From Hyphomicrobiaceae bacterium (GTDB lineage: Bacteria > Pseudomonadota > Alphaproteobacteria > Rhizobiales > Aestuariivirgaceae), in the NCBI GenBank assembly GCA_900298995.1, contig OMIC01000014.1, positions 1-35,433 of the forward strand: a stretch of 35,433 nucleotides of DNA, given 5' to 3'. Position numbers and translations under genes: made by a program. The first letter of the stretch is position 1. The number at the start of each line of letters is the position of its first letter. The notes under the pieces were generated by a model, which ran no database searches, was not told the origin of the DNA, and saw only the letters and a list, made by a program, of their open reading frames with translations. This document shows, piece after piece, positions 1 through 8,593 of the stretch.

Positions 1-140
1 AGGCGGGCGATGACGATGTGTTCCGCAAGATCCGCGCCGATTTCGACGCCAAGTCGGTGGCTCAGTCGGACCACCAGATCCGGCGGACCATGGACGAATT
101 GATGGCCACCGCCATCGAGCAGATCCGGGCGGCGGGCTAG
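1..140 (+). CDS. C-terminal fragment of an unidentified protein
   Basis: The reading frame is open from the left edge of the window to a TAG stop, giving about 45 residues. The visible tail is hydrophilic and looks helical, with many Asp, Arg, Ile and Gln, and ends in IEQIRAAG. I do not recognise the family from so short a piece. The following aldolase gene starts with GTG on the very next base after the stop, so the two are probably co-transcribed and translationally coupled. The aldolase context suggests a catabolic or transport function, but nothing in the fragment itself proves it. Confidence 0.6.
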   Translation, partial: AGDDDVFRKIRADFDAKSVAQSDHQIRRTMDELMATAIEQIRAAG

Positions 141-914
141 GTGGCTACCCCCCAGTTCGATCTCAGGTCGCGGCTCGCAACCGGCGAGCCGTACCTGTTC
201 ACCTGGATGACCATACCGTCGAGCGGGCTCGCCGCGCAGCTGGCGCGGCTGCCCTTTGACGGCGTTTGCCTCGACATGCAGCATGGCATGATTGGCTTTT
301 CAGACGCCGTGGGCATGATTGCCGCCATCAATGCGGCGGGCCGGCCCGCTCTGGTCCGCGCCCTGTGGAACGATCCCGCCACGCCCGGTCAGGCCTTCGA
401 TGCCGGTGCCGTCTGCCTCATCTCGCCCATGATCAACAGCCGTGCGGAAGCCGAGGCGCTGGTGCGCGCCGCGAAATATCCGCCCATGGGGGCCCGAAGC
501 TGGGGCGGCTACACGGCGCTGCAGGCCTCGGGTCTGAGCCCCGCCGACTATCTTCGCGAGGCCAACCGGCTGACCATGGTATTCGCCATGATCGAGACCG
601 CGGAGGCGCTTGCCAATGTCGAGGCGATTGCCGCGACGCCAGGGCTTGATGGCCTGTTCGTGGGGCCCTCGGATCTGTCCATCACGCTGTCGCGCGGGGC
701 GGGTATCGACAAGACGGGCCCCGCCACGCTCGACGCCATGGCGCGGATCTCGGCCGCAGCGAAGGCCAATGGCCTGGTCGCAGGGGCCTTCGGCGGCAAC
801 GCCGAGGTCATCGGCGCGTTCCGCAAGCTCGGTTTCACCTTCTTTGCGGCGGCGGTCGATGTCGACCTGTTGCACATGGGGGCGGCTGCCCTGCGCAAGT
901 CGCTCGGGGTTTGA
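141..914 (+). CDS. HpcH/HpaI-family class II aldolase (2-keto-3-deoxy acid aldolase type)
   Basis: This 257-residue protein matches the HpcH/HpaI aldolase/citrate lyase family. These metal-dependent TIM-barrel enzymes reversibly cleave 2-oxo-4-hydroxy acids, giving pyruvate plus an aldehyde. Visible family motifs are D45-x-x-H48-G (usually written DxEHG, here with Gln at the Glu position), an Arg in PALVRALW (R73), the acidic metal ligand region in MIETAEAL (E152) and the GLFVGPSDLS strand ending at D178. The length is normal for 4-hydroxy-2-oxoheptanedioate aldolases. The start is GTG directly abutting the stop of the preceding gene; no other good start lies nearby. The true substrate cannot be read from sequence. 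No homoprotocatechuate pathway genes are adjacent, so assignment as HpaI sensu stricto is not supported. Confidence 0.85.
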   Translation: MATPQFDLRSRLATGEPYLFTWMTIPSSGLAAQLARLPFDGVCLDMQHGMIGFSDAVGMIAAINAAGRPALVRALWNDPATPGQAFDAGAVCLISPMINSRAEAEALVRAAKYPPMGARSWGGYTALQASGLSPADYLREANRLTMVFAMIETAEALANVEAIAATPGLDGLFVGPSDLSITLSRGAGIDKTGPATLDAMARISAAAKANGLVAGAFGGNAEVIGAFRKLGFTFFAAAVDVDLLHMGAAALRKSLGV

Positions 915-947
915 CGCTTCCGCCATTCCGCGTCAGATTGCACCCCC

Positions 948-2192
948 ATGGATCAACGCGCTTTCCTCCCACCCGGCCATGAGGCCATTCTCGACCGTCT
1001 CATCGCGCTGGCGTTGTGCGCCGGGCCGGTCGTGTCGCAGACCGACAAGTATTTCACCAACACGAGCCGCATCGTCGCCGGACATGGCGACTCGCGCGTC
1101 ACCTTCGCGGTGTTCATGCGGCGGCGCGTTGTGGCCGCTCTCGAACCCGCCCTGCGGCTGATCCGGCATTTCGTGCCCGATGTCGAGATCCGGCGCTTCT
1201 ACGCCGAGGGGGATATCGTACCCTCTGAATCCAAGATGCTCGAAATCACGGGGTCGCTGGCGCGGCTATCGGAAGTCGAGACGCTGATGCTGCAGAAGAT
1301 CGGTTTTCCCTGCGTCTCGGCAAACAATGCCTATGAGATGTGCCGTGCCATGCCGCAGGCCGCCTTCATGGACATGCACGCCCGTCACGGCTCGGGCGCG
1401 GAGATGAACATTCTCGCGGCCTATGGCGCGGCGGTCGGATCGGCGGCGGCCAAGCGCGCGGATCCCAATGTCCGGGGCTTCATCGGGTCCTCGCAGGATC
1501 TCACGGCGCCGTTTTTCGGGGCGGAGAAGGGCATGGGCACCATGCCGCATGCGCTCGTGGGCTACACCGGCGGTGATGTGCTGGCGGCGATGAAGCTGTT
1601 TGCCAGCAGCCTGCCGGAGGTTCGGTCGCTTACGGCCCTGGTCGACTACACGGGTCATGAGGTAACCGACTCGATCGCCTGCGCGCGGTGGTTCTATGAC
1701 GAGGCTGGCCTCGGGGAGCAGGGCAAGAGCTTCGGCGTCAGGCTGGATACCCATGGTGGTCGTTTCGCCGAGGGTCTCGACTATGAGAAGTCGGTTGAAA
1801 CAGTGGGGCACTGGCTGGGCGTGCAGGGCGAGTACAACATCGTCGAGCAGGTGCTGGGCGGGCGGGCCTTCCAGCTCGATCCGAACAATATCCTCGTCGA
1901 CAAGGTGCGCCGTATCCTGTTCGGGAAGGGTGTTTCGGCAGCGGCGATCATCCACGTGCGGCGCGCCCTCGATGCGGCCGGCTACCGCCAGGCGACGATT
2001 GTCGGATCATCGGGTTTCGACCCGCAGAAGTGCCAGATCATGGGGGCAGCACGCGCGCCCGTCGATCTCGTCGGAACCGGCAGCTTCCTGCCGGCAACGC
2101 TGACCGAAACCTATGCCACCGCCGACATCATCCGCTACGACGGCGTCCGCCGGGTGAAGGTTGGCCGCGAGTTCCTGCACGACCCGGAGTGA
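948..2192 (+). CDS. pncB: Nicotinate phosphoribosyltransferase
   Basis: At 414 residues this fits the nicotinate phosphoribosyltransferase family. These enzymes make nicotinate mononucleotide from nicotinate and PRPP in the Preiss-Handler NAD salvage route in the cytosol. Recognisable pieces are TDKYFTNTS near residues 32-40, the EITGSLARLSEVET segment (99-112), DMHARHGSG (142-150), and GMGTMPHALVG with a His at 201 in the place of the phosphorylated catalytic His. Further pieces are VRLDTHGGRF and the phosphate-binding end SSGFD/GTGSFLP. The ATG is 33 bases after the aldolase stop with no strong Shine-Dalgarno, so translation may depend on coupling. The family call is secure. The gene symbol is by family, because alphaproteobacteria carry several divergent NAPRT subtypes. 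Confidence 0.88.
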   Translation: MDQRAFLPPGHEAILDRLIALALCAGPVVSQTDKYFTNTSRIVAGHGDSRVTFAVFMRRRVVAALEPALRLIRHFVPDVEIRRFYAEGDIVPSESKMLEITGSLARLSEVETLMLQKIGFPCVSANNAYEMCRAMPQAAFMDMHARHGSGAEMNILAAYGAAVGSAAAKRADPNVRGFIGSSQDLTAPFFGAEKGMGTMPHALVGYTGGDVLAAMKLFASSLPEVRSLTALVDYTGHEVTDSIACARWFYDEAGLGEQGKSFGVRLDTHGGRFAEGLDYEKSVETVGHWLGVQGEYNIVEQVLGGRAFQLDPNNILVDKVRRILFGKGVSAAAIIHVRRALDAAGYRQATIVGSSGFDPQKCQIMGAARAPVDLVGTGSFLPATLTETYATADIIRYDGVRRVKVGREFLHDPE

Positions 2193-2207
2193 GATGGAGG
2201 AAAGGCG

Positions 2208-2663
2208 ATGACAGTGCGCCGGTTGGTATTCATCGTGTCAGCGTTTTTGCTTGTCTTGGTGCAGGCGCCGGACCTCCGGGCATCTGCCAAGGTGCGCGCG
2301 GAGCCGGTCGTCCTGATTGAAATCGATGTATCCCGTCAGGTGATGAAGGTCGAGGTGAATGGCTGGTCCTATGCGCGGTGGAAGGTGTCGACGGCCGCGC
2401 CGGGCTATCACACACCGCGCGGCAGTTGGCGCCCCTTCCTGCTGAAGGAAATGCATTATTCCCGCAAATACGACAATTCACCGATGCCACATTCGATCTT
2501 CTTCCTTGGCGGCTATGCCATTCATGCCACCTATTCCATTCGCCAGCTGGGTCAGCCCGCCTCGCATGGCTGCGTGCGTCTGCATCCGCGCAATGCCGCG
2601 CGCCTCTACGCACTCATCGAGAAGCACGGGCTGAAGAGCACGCGCATAACCATCGTGAACTGA
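2208..2663 (+). CDS. Periplasmic L,D-transpeptidase (YkuD domain)
   Basis: This 151-residue protein begins with a signal peptide: a hydrophobic stretch at about residues 6-20 with a likely cleavage after ASA at about 27. A compact YkuD domain follows. The active-site signature is clear: H106 in AIHATYS and the S119-H120-G121-C122-V-R-L motif carrying the nucleophilic Cys122. Enzymes of this family form 3-3 cross-links or attach proteins to peptidoglycan in the periplasm, or act on related peptides. There is no LysM or peptidoglycan-binding domain, so it is a minimal form. A good GGAGG ribosome binding site sits just upstream. It ends 9 bp from the convergent purB. Confidence 0.9.
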   Translation: MTVRRLVFIVSAFLLVLVQAPDLRASAKVRAEPVVLIEIDVSRQVMKVEVNGWSYARWKVSTAAPGYHTPRGSWRPFLLKEMHYSRKYDNSPMPHSIFFLGGYAIHATYSIRQLGQPASHGCVRLHPRNAARLYALIEKHGLKSTRITIVN

Positions 2664-2672
2664 CGTTTGCGG

Positions 2673-3980
2673 TCAGGCGTCCCCGAACACCCGGCGGAAG
2701 ATCGTGTCCACGTGCCGGGTGTGATAGCCAAGATCGAAGAGGTTCTCGAGTTCGGCGGTGGAGAGCAGGCATGAAACGTCCCCGTCCTTCCTGAGAAGGT
2801 CGAGGAAGTTTCCTTCACCGCGCCACACCGGCATGGCGTTGCGCTGCACGGCGGCGTAGGCGTCCTCGCGGCTCATGCCCTTCTGGGTGAGTGCCAGAAG
2901 CACCCGCTGCGAGTGGATGAGGCCTCCGAGACGGTCGAGATTCCGCTGCATGTTCTCGGGATAGACGAGAAGCTTGTCGATGACGCCCGTCAGGCGCTTG
3001 AGCGCGAAGTCGAGGTGGATCGTTGCATCAGGCGCGATGCCGCGCTCGACCGAGGAATGCGAGATGTCGCGCGCATGCCAGAGCGCGACGTTCTCGAGTG
3101 CGGGAATGACGGCGGAGCGCACCAGCCGGGCGAGGCCTGTGAGATTTTCGGTGAGCACCGGGTTGCGCTTGTGGGGCATGGCGGAAGAGCCCTTCTGGCC
3201 CGGCGCGAAATATTCCTCCGCCTCCAGCACCTCTGTGCGCTGAAGATGGCGGATTTCCGTTGCCAGCCGCTCGACTGAACTGGCGACGACGGCGAGGGCG
3301 GCGAAGAACATGGCGTGCCGGTCGCGCGGGATGACCTGGGTGGAGACTGGCTCCGGCGTCAGGCCCATCTTGCGCGCGACATAGTCCTCGACCATCGGAT
3401 CGATGTTGGCGAAAGTGCCAACGGCGCCGGATATGGCGCAGGTGGCAATTTCGCCACGTGCCATCACGAGCCGCTGGCGCGCACGCTGGAATTCGGCATG
3501 CGCCTGGGCGAGCTTGATGCCGAAGGTGGTGGGTTCGGCATGAATGCCATGGCTGCGGCCGATGCAGACCGTCGTCTTGTGCTCGAAGGCGCGGCGCCGC
3601 AGGGCCTGCAGCAGGCCATCGACATCGGCGATCAGGAGGTCGGCGGCACGAACAAGCTGGACGCTGAGGCAGGTGTCGAGCACGTCGGAGGAGGTCATGC
3701 CCTGATGCACAAAGCGCGCCTCAGGCCCGACGATCTCGGCCAGATGGGTGAGGAAGGCGATCACATCATGCTTGGTGACGGATTCAATTTCATCGATGCG
3801 GGCGACGTCGAAGATGGCGTCCTTGCCCTTCTCCCAGATCTTCGCGGCGGCCTCGCGCGGCACCGCGCCCAGCATGGCAAGGGCGTCGGTGGCGTGGGCT
3901 TCGATCTCGAACCAGATCCGGAAACGGGTCTGGGGCTCCCAGATCTGGAGCATCTCGGGGCGGGTGTAACGCGGGATCAT
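2673..3980 (-). CDS. purB: Adenylosuccinate lyase
   Basis: This 435-residue cytosolic enzyme of the fumarase/aspartase superfamily acts twice in purine synthesis: it cleaves SAICAR to AICAR and adenylosuccinate to AMP, releasing fumarate each time. The superfamily signature is present as [14 protein letters not shown] (about 261-274), with the flexible-loop Ser of SSAMP. The TSSD motif (97-99), the catalytic-His region [14 protein letters not shown] (141-154) and the N-terminal start [10 protein letters not shown] are typical of bacterial PurB. Length is normal and no frameshift is visible. The 139-bp stretch upstream separates it from the substrate-binding protein gene on the same strand and is polypyrimidine-rich near the start codon; I see no terminator in it. 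Confidence 0.95.
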   Translation of the reverse strand: MIPRYTRPEMLQIWEPQTRFRIWFEIEAHATDALAMLGAVPREAAAKIWEKGKDAIFDVARIDEIESVTKHDVIAFLTHLAEIVGPEARFVHQGMTSSDVLDTCLSVQLVRAADLLIADVDGLLQALRRRAFEHKTTVCIGRSHGIHAEPTTFGIKLAQAHAEFQRARQRLVMARGEIATCAISGAVGTFANIDPMVEDYVARKMGLTPEPVSTQVIPRDRHAMFFAALAVVASSVERLATEIRHLQRTEVLEAEEYFAPGQKGSSAMPHKRNPVLTENLTGLARLVRSAVIPALENVALWHARDISHSSVERGIAPDATIHLDFALKRLTGVIDKLLVYPENMQRNLDRLGGLIHSQRVLLALTQKGMSREDAYAAVQRNAMPVWRGEGNFLDLLRKDGDVSCLLSTAELENLFDLGYHTRHVDTIFRRVFGDA

Positions 3981-4119
3981 CAGAGCGCCTTGAAGGAAGT
4001 GGGGGTGGGAGCGGGAGAGGGGGGACGGCTGAGAATTGTCTTTGTCGGCCTGGTGAAATCATGAGGCTGGCCAGGTTCGCACGGGATCATGTCGAAGAAG
4101 GCACGCATCGCGGGTTCCG

Positions 4120-5277
4120 TCAGGGGGTTGTGTCGAGGACAGGCGGTGCAAGGGTTGCGGGATCAATCTCCACGTAACGCCCGTCGATCCATTTGAGCCA
4201 GGTGATGGCCGGGGCGGTGAGGTCACCCTTGGCGTCAAAGCTAATGGGTCCTGCCACTGTATTTGTTCGGTTGCCGCCGCGCAGCCAGTCCGCCAGTCGC
4301 GTCCCGTCCGTGGCACCCGTGGCATCGGCGGCTGAGACCAGCGCCTGGATGGCGGCGTAGGCGTAGAGGGTAAAGCCCTCGGCAGTCCGGTCTTCGGTCT
4401 GCCAGCGCTGGAGCAGGGTTCGGGCGGACGGGAAGCGGCGCGGGTCGTAGGTGAAGGTGAGAAGAGTTCCTTCCGCAGCCTCGCCGGCCTCCTTGCCGAA
4501 GTCCTCGGTGACCAGGGCATCTCCTGAAATCAGTTGCGCCTTCGAGCCGGCCGCCCGCAGGGCCCTCGCGAGTTCCCCGCACTCGACATAGGTGCATGCG
4601 AGGTAGACCACCTCTGCTCCGCTTGTCCTGACCTTGTCGGCCAACGCCGCGAGCGACTTTTCTCCTGCCTTGAATGTTTCATGAATTGAGACAGTTAAGC
4701 CCTTATTCTGAAGTGAGCTCTTAAATCGTTCGGCGAGGTCTGCGAAGGCTGGCGCCTCGTCCGAGAGGATGGCGATCTTGCGGTCCCGAAACTTGTCGAG
4801 CACGAGGGTTGCGGCCGCATCGGCCTGGGCGTCATCGCGCGGCACGAGGCGGATGACGTTCCAGCCGCCTTCGTCGGTGAGGCGGGGGTTGGTCGAGGCG
4901 GGGGGGATCATCACTATTCCCGCCTTTTCATAGACTTTGGAGGCGGGGATGGACGCCCCGGAGCAATAGTGGCCGATGACCGCCTTGACTCCCGCAGACA
5001 CGAAACCCGTGGCGGCCTCCACGGCCTTGCGCGGGTCACAGGCATCGTCGGCAAAGGTGAGGCTGATGCGTTCTCCGCGGATGCCGCCGGTGGCGTTGAT
5101 GTCGTCCACGGCTTGCTCGACGCCCCGGCGCAATTGCTCCCCCAGGGTCGCATTGGGGCCCGAAAACGGACCCGCGACGCCGATGGCGATGTCGGCCGTT
5201 GCTGGCAGGGCAGCTGCCAGCAGGGCGGCAAGGGAGAGGGGAAGCCGGTATCGGGTCATCTTCTGGCGCATGGGCAT
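4120..5277 (-). CDS. Branched-chain amino-acid-type ABC transporter substrate-binding protein (second LivK paralogue)
   Basis: This is a 385-residue periplasmic binding protein of the Leu/Ile/Val (Peripla_BP_6) family. A signal peptide ends near ATA/DIA, about residue 28. The mature protein opens with IAIGVAGPFSGPNATLGEQ and continues with a DDAC motif, SGASIPASKVYEKAG and IPPASTNPRLTDEGGWNV. These are all shared closely with the neighbouring paralogue downstream of position 5364, which argues for local duplication and divergence. It would deliver a ligand to the LivHMGF complex. It lies beyond a terminator from the paralogue, so it may have its own promoter or depend on read-through. The start is uncertain: three in-frame ATGs occur within seven codons and none has a strong ribosome binding site. 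Confidence 0.88.
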   Translation of the reverse strand: MPMRQKMTRYRLPLSLAALLAAALPATADIAIGVAGPFSGPNATLGEQLRRGVEQAVDDINATGGIRGERISLTFADDACDPRKAVEAATGFVSAGVKAVIGHYCSGASIPASKVYEKAGIVMIPPASTNPRLTDEGGWNVIRLVPRDDAQADAAATLVLDKFRDRKIAILSDEAPAFADLAERFKSSLQNKGLTVSIHETFKAGEKSLAALADKVRTSGAEVVYLACTYVECGELARALRAAGSKAQLISGDALVTEDFGKEAGEAAEGTLLTFTYDPRRFPSARTLLQRWQTEDRTAEGFTLYAYAAIQALVSAADATGATDGTRLADWLRGGNRTNTVAGPISFDAKGDLTAPAITWLKWIDGRYVEIDPATLAPPVLDTTP

Positions 5278-5310
5278 TCACAGTATCGGCGCTTCGCCTG
5301 AGGCGCGCAA

Positions 5311-5341
5311 CAAAAGACCCGCGCAGAGGGCTGCGCGGGTC
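5311..5341 (-). terminator. Intrinsic terminator after the first livK paralogue
   Basis: A perfect GC-rich 11-bp inverted repeat (GACCCGCGCAG at 5316-5326, loop AGGG, complement at 5331-5341) is followed on the minus strand by TTTTG. It lies 22 bp after the stop of the binding-protein gene ending at 5364. This is a textbook rho-independent terminator for that gene and it separates the two binding-protein genes. Confidence 0.85.
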
Positions 5342-5363
5342 CTGTCAGGTCAGGAAACAGGCC

Positions 5364-6479
5364 TTACTTGATCGAGGGATCCTCGAAGTACTGGCCGTCC
5401 TTGAAGGTGTACCAGACATAGACGGGGTTCACGAGGTCGCCCTTGGAGTCGAGCTTGATCTCGCCCAGCACCGTCTGGGTCGGGTTGCCAGCTCGGAGCC
5501 ACTCGGCAATCTTCTGGTTGTCCATGGACTTCGTCGCCTCGGCCGCCTGCTTGTACATCTGGAAGGCGGCGTAGGTGTAGAGCGTGTAGCCTTCCGGATC
5601 GTAGCCGGCCTTCTTGAACTCATCCACGATCGCCTTGGCTTCCGGAATGTTCCGGGGCTCGGGCGCGAAGGTGAAGATCAGGTTGGTGGCGGCTTCGCCG
5701 GCGATGGTCCAGAGTTCAGCCGAGTTCATCGAGTCGCCCGAGAGCATACGCGCCTTGAGGCCCTGCTCGCCCATCTGCTTGAGGATCAGGCCGGCTTCGG
5801 GGTGATAGCCGCCGAAGTAGACGGCTTCGACACCAGCGTCCTTGAGCTTGGACACGAGAGCCGAATAGTCCTTTTCACCGGGGTTGATCGACTCGTTGAG
5901 CACTTCCTTGAGACCGGCGGCGTTCATCGCCTTGCGGGTTTCGTCCGCGAGGCCCTTGCCGTAGGCCGACTTGTCGTCGACGACGGCAACGTTCTTGCCG
6001 GCGAAGTTCTTGGCGAGGAAGGCGCCAGCCACACGGCCCTGCGCGTCGTCACGGCCGCAGACGCGGGCAACGTTCCAGCCACCCTCGTCGGTGAACTTCG
6101 GGTTGGTGGAGGCCGGGGTGATCTGGAGGATGCCTTCTTCCTCATAGACCTTGGAGGCCGGGATCGAAGAGCCCGAGCACAGGTGGCCTGCCACGAACTT
6201 GACGCCCTTGGATGCCATCTGGTTGGCAACGCTCACGGCCTGCTTGGGGTCGCAGGCGTCGTCGCCGATCTCGAGCACCAACTTCTCGCCATTGACGCCG
6301 CCGGCAGCGTTGATGTCCTCAACGGCCTTCTTGGCGCCCTGCGAATACTGCTCGCCGAGTGCGGCCAGCTGGCCGGTGACCGGGCCAACGGTGGCCACGG
6401 TGATGTCGGCCAGCGCCGAGGTGGCGCTCAGAGCCGCCGCGAAGCCAAGGGCCACGCCGGTCATGACAAACTTCTTCAT
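5364..6479 (-). CDS. livK: Branched-chain amino-acid-type ABC transporter substrate-binding protein (LivK/LivJ type)
   Basis: This 371-residue periplasmic binding protein has a Lys-Lys N-terminus, a hydrophobic core and a likely signal-peptidase site after SALA at about residue 24. The mature part starts DITVATVGPVTGQLAALGEQ, typical of Leu/Ile/Val-binding proteins. Also present are DDACDPKQAV, LCSGSSIPASKVYEEEG and ITPASTNPKFTDEGGWNV. The start chosen is the ATG preceded by GGGAGA. A longer frame exists upstream, but it lacks a ribosome binding site and would bury the signal peptide. It is separated by 182 bp from the DUF6867 gene and followed by a strong terminator, so it is likely transcribed at a different level from the membrane components. 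Ligand specificity (branched-chain amino acids or other amides) cannot be deduced. Confidence 0.92.
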   Translation of the reverse strand: MKKFVMTGVALGFAAALSATSALADITVATVGPVTGQLAALGEQYSQGAKKAVEDINAAGGVNGEKLVLEIGDDACDPKQAVSVANQMASKGVKFVAGHLCSGSSIPASKVYEEEGILQITPASTNPKFTDEGGWNVARVCGRDDAQGRVAGAFLAKNFAGKNVAVVDDKSAYGKGLADETRKAMNAAGLKEVLNESINPGEKDYSALVSKLKDAGVEAVYFGGYHPEAGLILKQMGEQGLKARMLSGDSMNSAELWTIAGEAATNLIFTFAPEPRNIPEAKAIVDEFKKAGYDPEGYTLYTYAAFQMYKQAAEATKSMDNQKIAEWLRAGNPTQTVLGEIKLDSKGDLVNPVYVWYTFKDGQYFEDPSIK

Positions 6480-6661
6480 ACACAGTCTCCCTGTAGGTAC
6501 ACAGTTATTGCTCATATTGAGGGTGCGCCGTCGTGGCGACCCCACCTTTCATGGATCGCGCTACCGCACCCAGAAGGGCACGGACGCGCAGTCCTTGAAA
6601 AAACATCTAGCACTTCCCGGGCGGGGTCCGAAACCCCCATTTTGGCCGGTGGCCGGGGTGC

Positions 6662-7003
6662 TCAGGACCTGTTCCGCCAACTGAGGGGGCCGGCGGCCTC
6701 ATAGAGCCATGGGTATTGGCGGACCATCTTGCTGGCAAGCGTCAAACGGTAGCCCAGGAAGCACGCCGCAAGGAGCACGATGAAGTCCGTTATCAGGTAG
6801 TGCAGTGATGTCAGGTCGGCGTCAAAGAGCGCAAAATGCAGGAAACGCAACGCCAGGGTGAGTGGTACCATGGAAAGCAGCGGCATCCAGACGGGTCGCC
6901 ACTTCATTGCGAGGCCGCGCCCGGCCAGAAAAGCTGCCCCGCCACCGAAGAACACGGTCATGATCATGAAAATCCAAAGATTGTCCTCGACGAACAACGA
7001 CAT
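6662..7003 (-). CDS. DUF6867-type small membrane protein in the liv operon
   Basis: This is a 113-residue protein with three or four predicted transmembrane stretches (about residues 10-30, 40-58, 67-85), a short Lys/Arg-rich segment and a C-terminal cytosolic tail ending PWLYEAAGPLSWRNRS. I recognise it as the small uncharacterised family (DUF6867 by recollection) often sitting beside liv genes in Hyphomicrobiales. It starts 3 bp after the livF stop, so it is surely in the operon. A role as an accessory or stabilising subunit of the LivHMGF importer is inference from position only. No enzymatic motif is visible. Confidence 0.75.
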   Translation of the reverse strand: MSLFVEDNLWIFMIMTVFFGGGAAFLAGRGLAMKWRPVWMPLLSMVPLTLALRFLHFALFDADLTSLHYLITDFIVLLAACFLGYRLTLASKMVRQYPWLYEAAGPLSWRNRS

Positions 7004-7006
7004 GGC

Positions 7007-7729
7007 TCAATGTCCTCCTTCGAGGTAGGCGGCGCGAACTTCCGGGCGGGCGAGAAGTTCCCGCCCGCTGCCGGACATGGTGATGCGGCCGTTCACCATG
7101 ACATAGCCACGGTGGGCGAGTTTCAGGGCATGGAAGGCATTTTGCTCGACCAGGAACACGGTCAGTCCTTCGGTCCGGTTCAGTTCCTTGATGGCCTCGA
7201 AGATCTGCTTGACGATGAGCGGCGCGAGACCAAGAGACGGTTCGTCGAGCAGAAGCAGCCGGGGCCGTGACATCAAGGCACGGGCAATAGCGAGCATCTG
7301 CTGCTCACCACCGGAGAGGGTACCGCCCCGCTGGGCCTGGCGCTTCTCGAGGATCGGGAACATTCGGAAGGCGCGTGCCAGATCCTCGCCGAAATGCCGG
7401 GGATCACCGACCGTGGCGCCCATCTGGAGGTTTTCCAGCACTGTCATGCGCGGGAAGATGCGCCGACCTTCGGGCGACTGCGATATGCCAAGCCGTGCGA
7501 TCTTGTGAACGGCCATGCCTGTGATGTCCTGGCCGTCGAAATGGATCGAGCCGGTCCGGGCGCGCGGAGTGCCGCAAATCGTCATCATCAGCGTCGACTT
7601 GCCGGCACCGTTGGAACCGATCAGCGTCGCGATCTCGCCCGGCTGCACATCGAGATCGATGCCCTTGAGTGCCTGGATCTTGCCATAGAAGGTCTGGACT
7701 CCGCGGACCTTGAGCAGGGGTTCGCTCAT
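7007..7729 (-). CDS. livF: Branched-chain amino acid ABC transporter ATP-binding protein LivF
   Basis: This 240-residue ABC ATPase contains Walker A GSNGAGKST (38-46), the signature LSGGEQQMLAIARAL, Walker B LLLLDEPSLGL and the switch His in FLVEQN. These are characteristic of LivF, one of the two nucleotide-binding subunits of the hydrophobic/branched-chain amino acid transporter. It acts on the cytosolic face with LivG to power LivHM. Its ATG overlaps the livG stop by 4 bp (ATGA), giving translational coupling. Length is standard for the family. Confidence 0.95.
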   Translation of the reverse strand: MSEPLLKVRGVQTFYGKIQALKGIDLDVQPGEIATLIGSNGAGKSTLMMTICGTPRARTGSIHFDGQDITGMAVHKIARLGISQSPEGRRIFPRMTVLENLQMGATVGDPRHFGEDLARAFRMFPILEKRQAQRGGTLSGGEQQMLAIARALMSRPRLLLLDEPSLGLAPLIVKQIFEAIKELNRTEGLTVFLVEQNAFHALKLAHRGYVMVNGRITMSGSGRELLARPEVRAAYLEGGH

Positions 7730-8592
7730 GACTTGCCTCCCACAGCTTCGGAGACCGCTTTGGCGGCAAGTGCATCCTCGTCTTCATCCTCGACGCCCAG
7801 ATAGGCGCGGATGACGGCGGGATCGGTTTTCACATGGGTTGGGTCGCCATCCGAGATCTTCTGGCCGTAGTCGAGGACCACGATGGGATCGGAAATGCCC
7901 ATGACCACGCTCATGTCATGCTCGATCAGCAGGATGGAGACGTCGTTCTCTGCGCGGATCGACTTGAGAAGGCGGTTGAGTTCTTCCGACTCGCGCGGAT
8001 TGAGGCCCGCCGCAGGTTCGTCGAGGCACAGCAGGCGGGGATCGGTGCACATGGCGCGCGCAATCTCGAGACGGCGCTGGTCGCCATAGGGCAGATCGCC
8101 TGCGGGATCGTCGGCCCTGTCGATGAGTTTCACCTTTTCGAGCCACGCCGTGGCAAGGGCAATCGCCTCCTTTTCCGTACGCCGGAAATGGCCGCTGCCG
8201 AAAATACCGGCGATGGTGTAGCCCGAGGCCGCCATCAGCTTGTTGTGCTGCGCGACCATAAGGTTCTCGAGAACAGTCATGCCCGAAAACAGCCGGATGT
8301 TCTGGAAGGTGCGTGCCACACGGGCATTCTGAGCAATGCGGAAATCATCCATACGCTCGAGCAGGTATTCTTTTGCATCGCTGTGGCGAAGGCAGATGCG
8401 GCCCTCGGTCGGCTTGTAGAACCCGGTGATACAGTTGAACACCGTGGTCTTGCCGGCGCCATTGGGTCCGATGATTGCGGTGATCTCGCGCGGGAAGGCG
8501 TCGAAGGAGAGATCCGAGACGGCGGTGAGGCCGCCGAAGCGCATGGTCAGATGCTCGACCGATAGCACCGGTGTACGGGAGGCGGTTGCCAT
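7726..8592 (-). CDS. livG: Branched-chain amino acid ABC transporter ATP-binding protein LivG
   Basis: This 288-residue ABC ATPase has Walker A GPNGAGKTT (42-50), a LivG-type signature in which LSGGQ is replaced by YGDQRRLEIARAM, and Walker B LLCLDEPAAGLNP followed by LLIEHDMSVV. It carries a C-terminal extension of about 30 residues (EDEDEDALAAKAVSEAVGGKS) that is acidic and slightly longer than the usual approximately 255-residue LivG. It pairs with LivF under the LivHM permease. It starts 1 bp beyond the livM stop and overlaps livF by 4 bp. Confidence 0.95.
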   Translation of the reverse strand: MATASRTPVLSVEHLTMRFGGLTAVSDLSFDAFPREITAIIGPNGAGKTTVFNCITGFYKPTEGRICLRHSDAKEYLLERMDDFRIAQNARVARTFQNIRLFSGMTVLENLMVAQHNKLMAASGYTIAGIFGSGHFRRTEKEAIALATAWLEKVKLIDRADDPAGDLPYGDQRRLEIARAMCTDPRLLCLDEPAAGLNPRESEELNRLLKSIRAENDVSILLIEHDMSVVMGISDPIVVLDYGQKISDGDPTHVKTDPAVIRAYLGVEDEDEDALAAKAVSEAVGGKS

Positions 8593-8593
8593 G

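Noticed and set aside
6623-6637. GGGGT/ACCCC stem with a downstream A6 run (T6 on the minus strand) as a liv-operon terminator
   Set aside because: The stem is only 5 bp and the T-run begins about 20 bp after it, so it does not fit an intrinsic terminator.
5199-6704. Open frame of 501 codons on the plus strand across the two LivK genes
   Set aside because: It runs through two real genes and the terminator between them, has no recognisable motif and no ribosome binding site.
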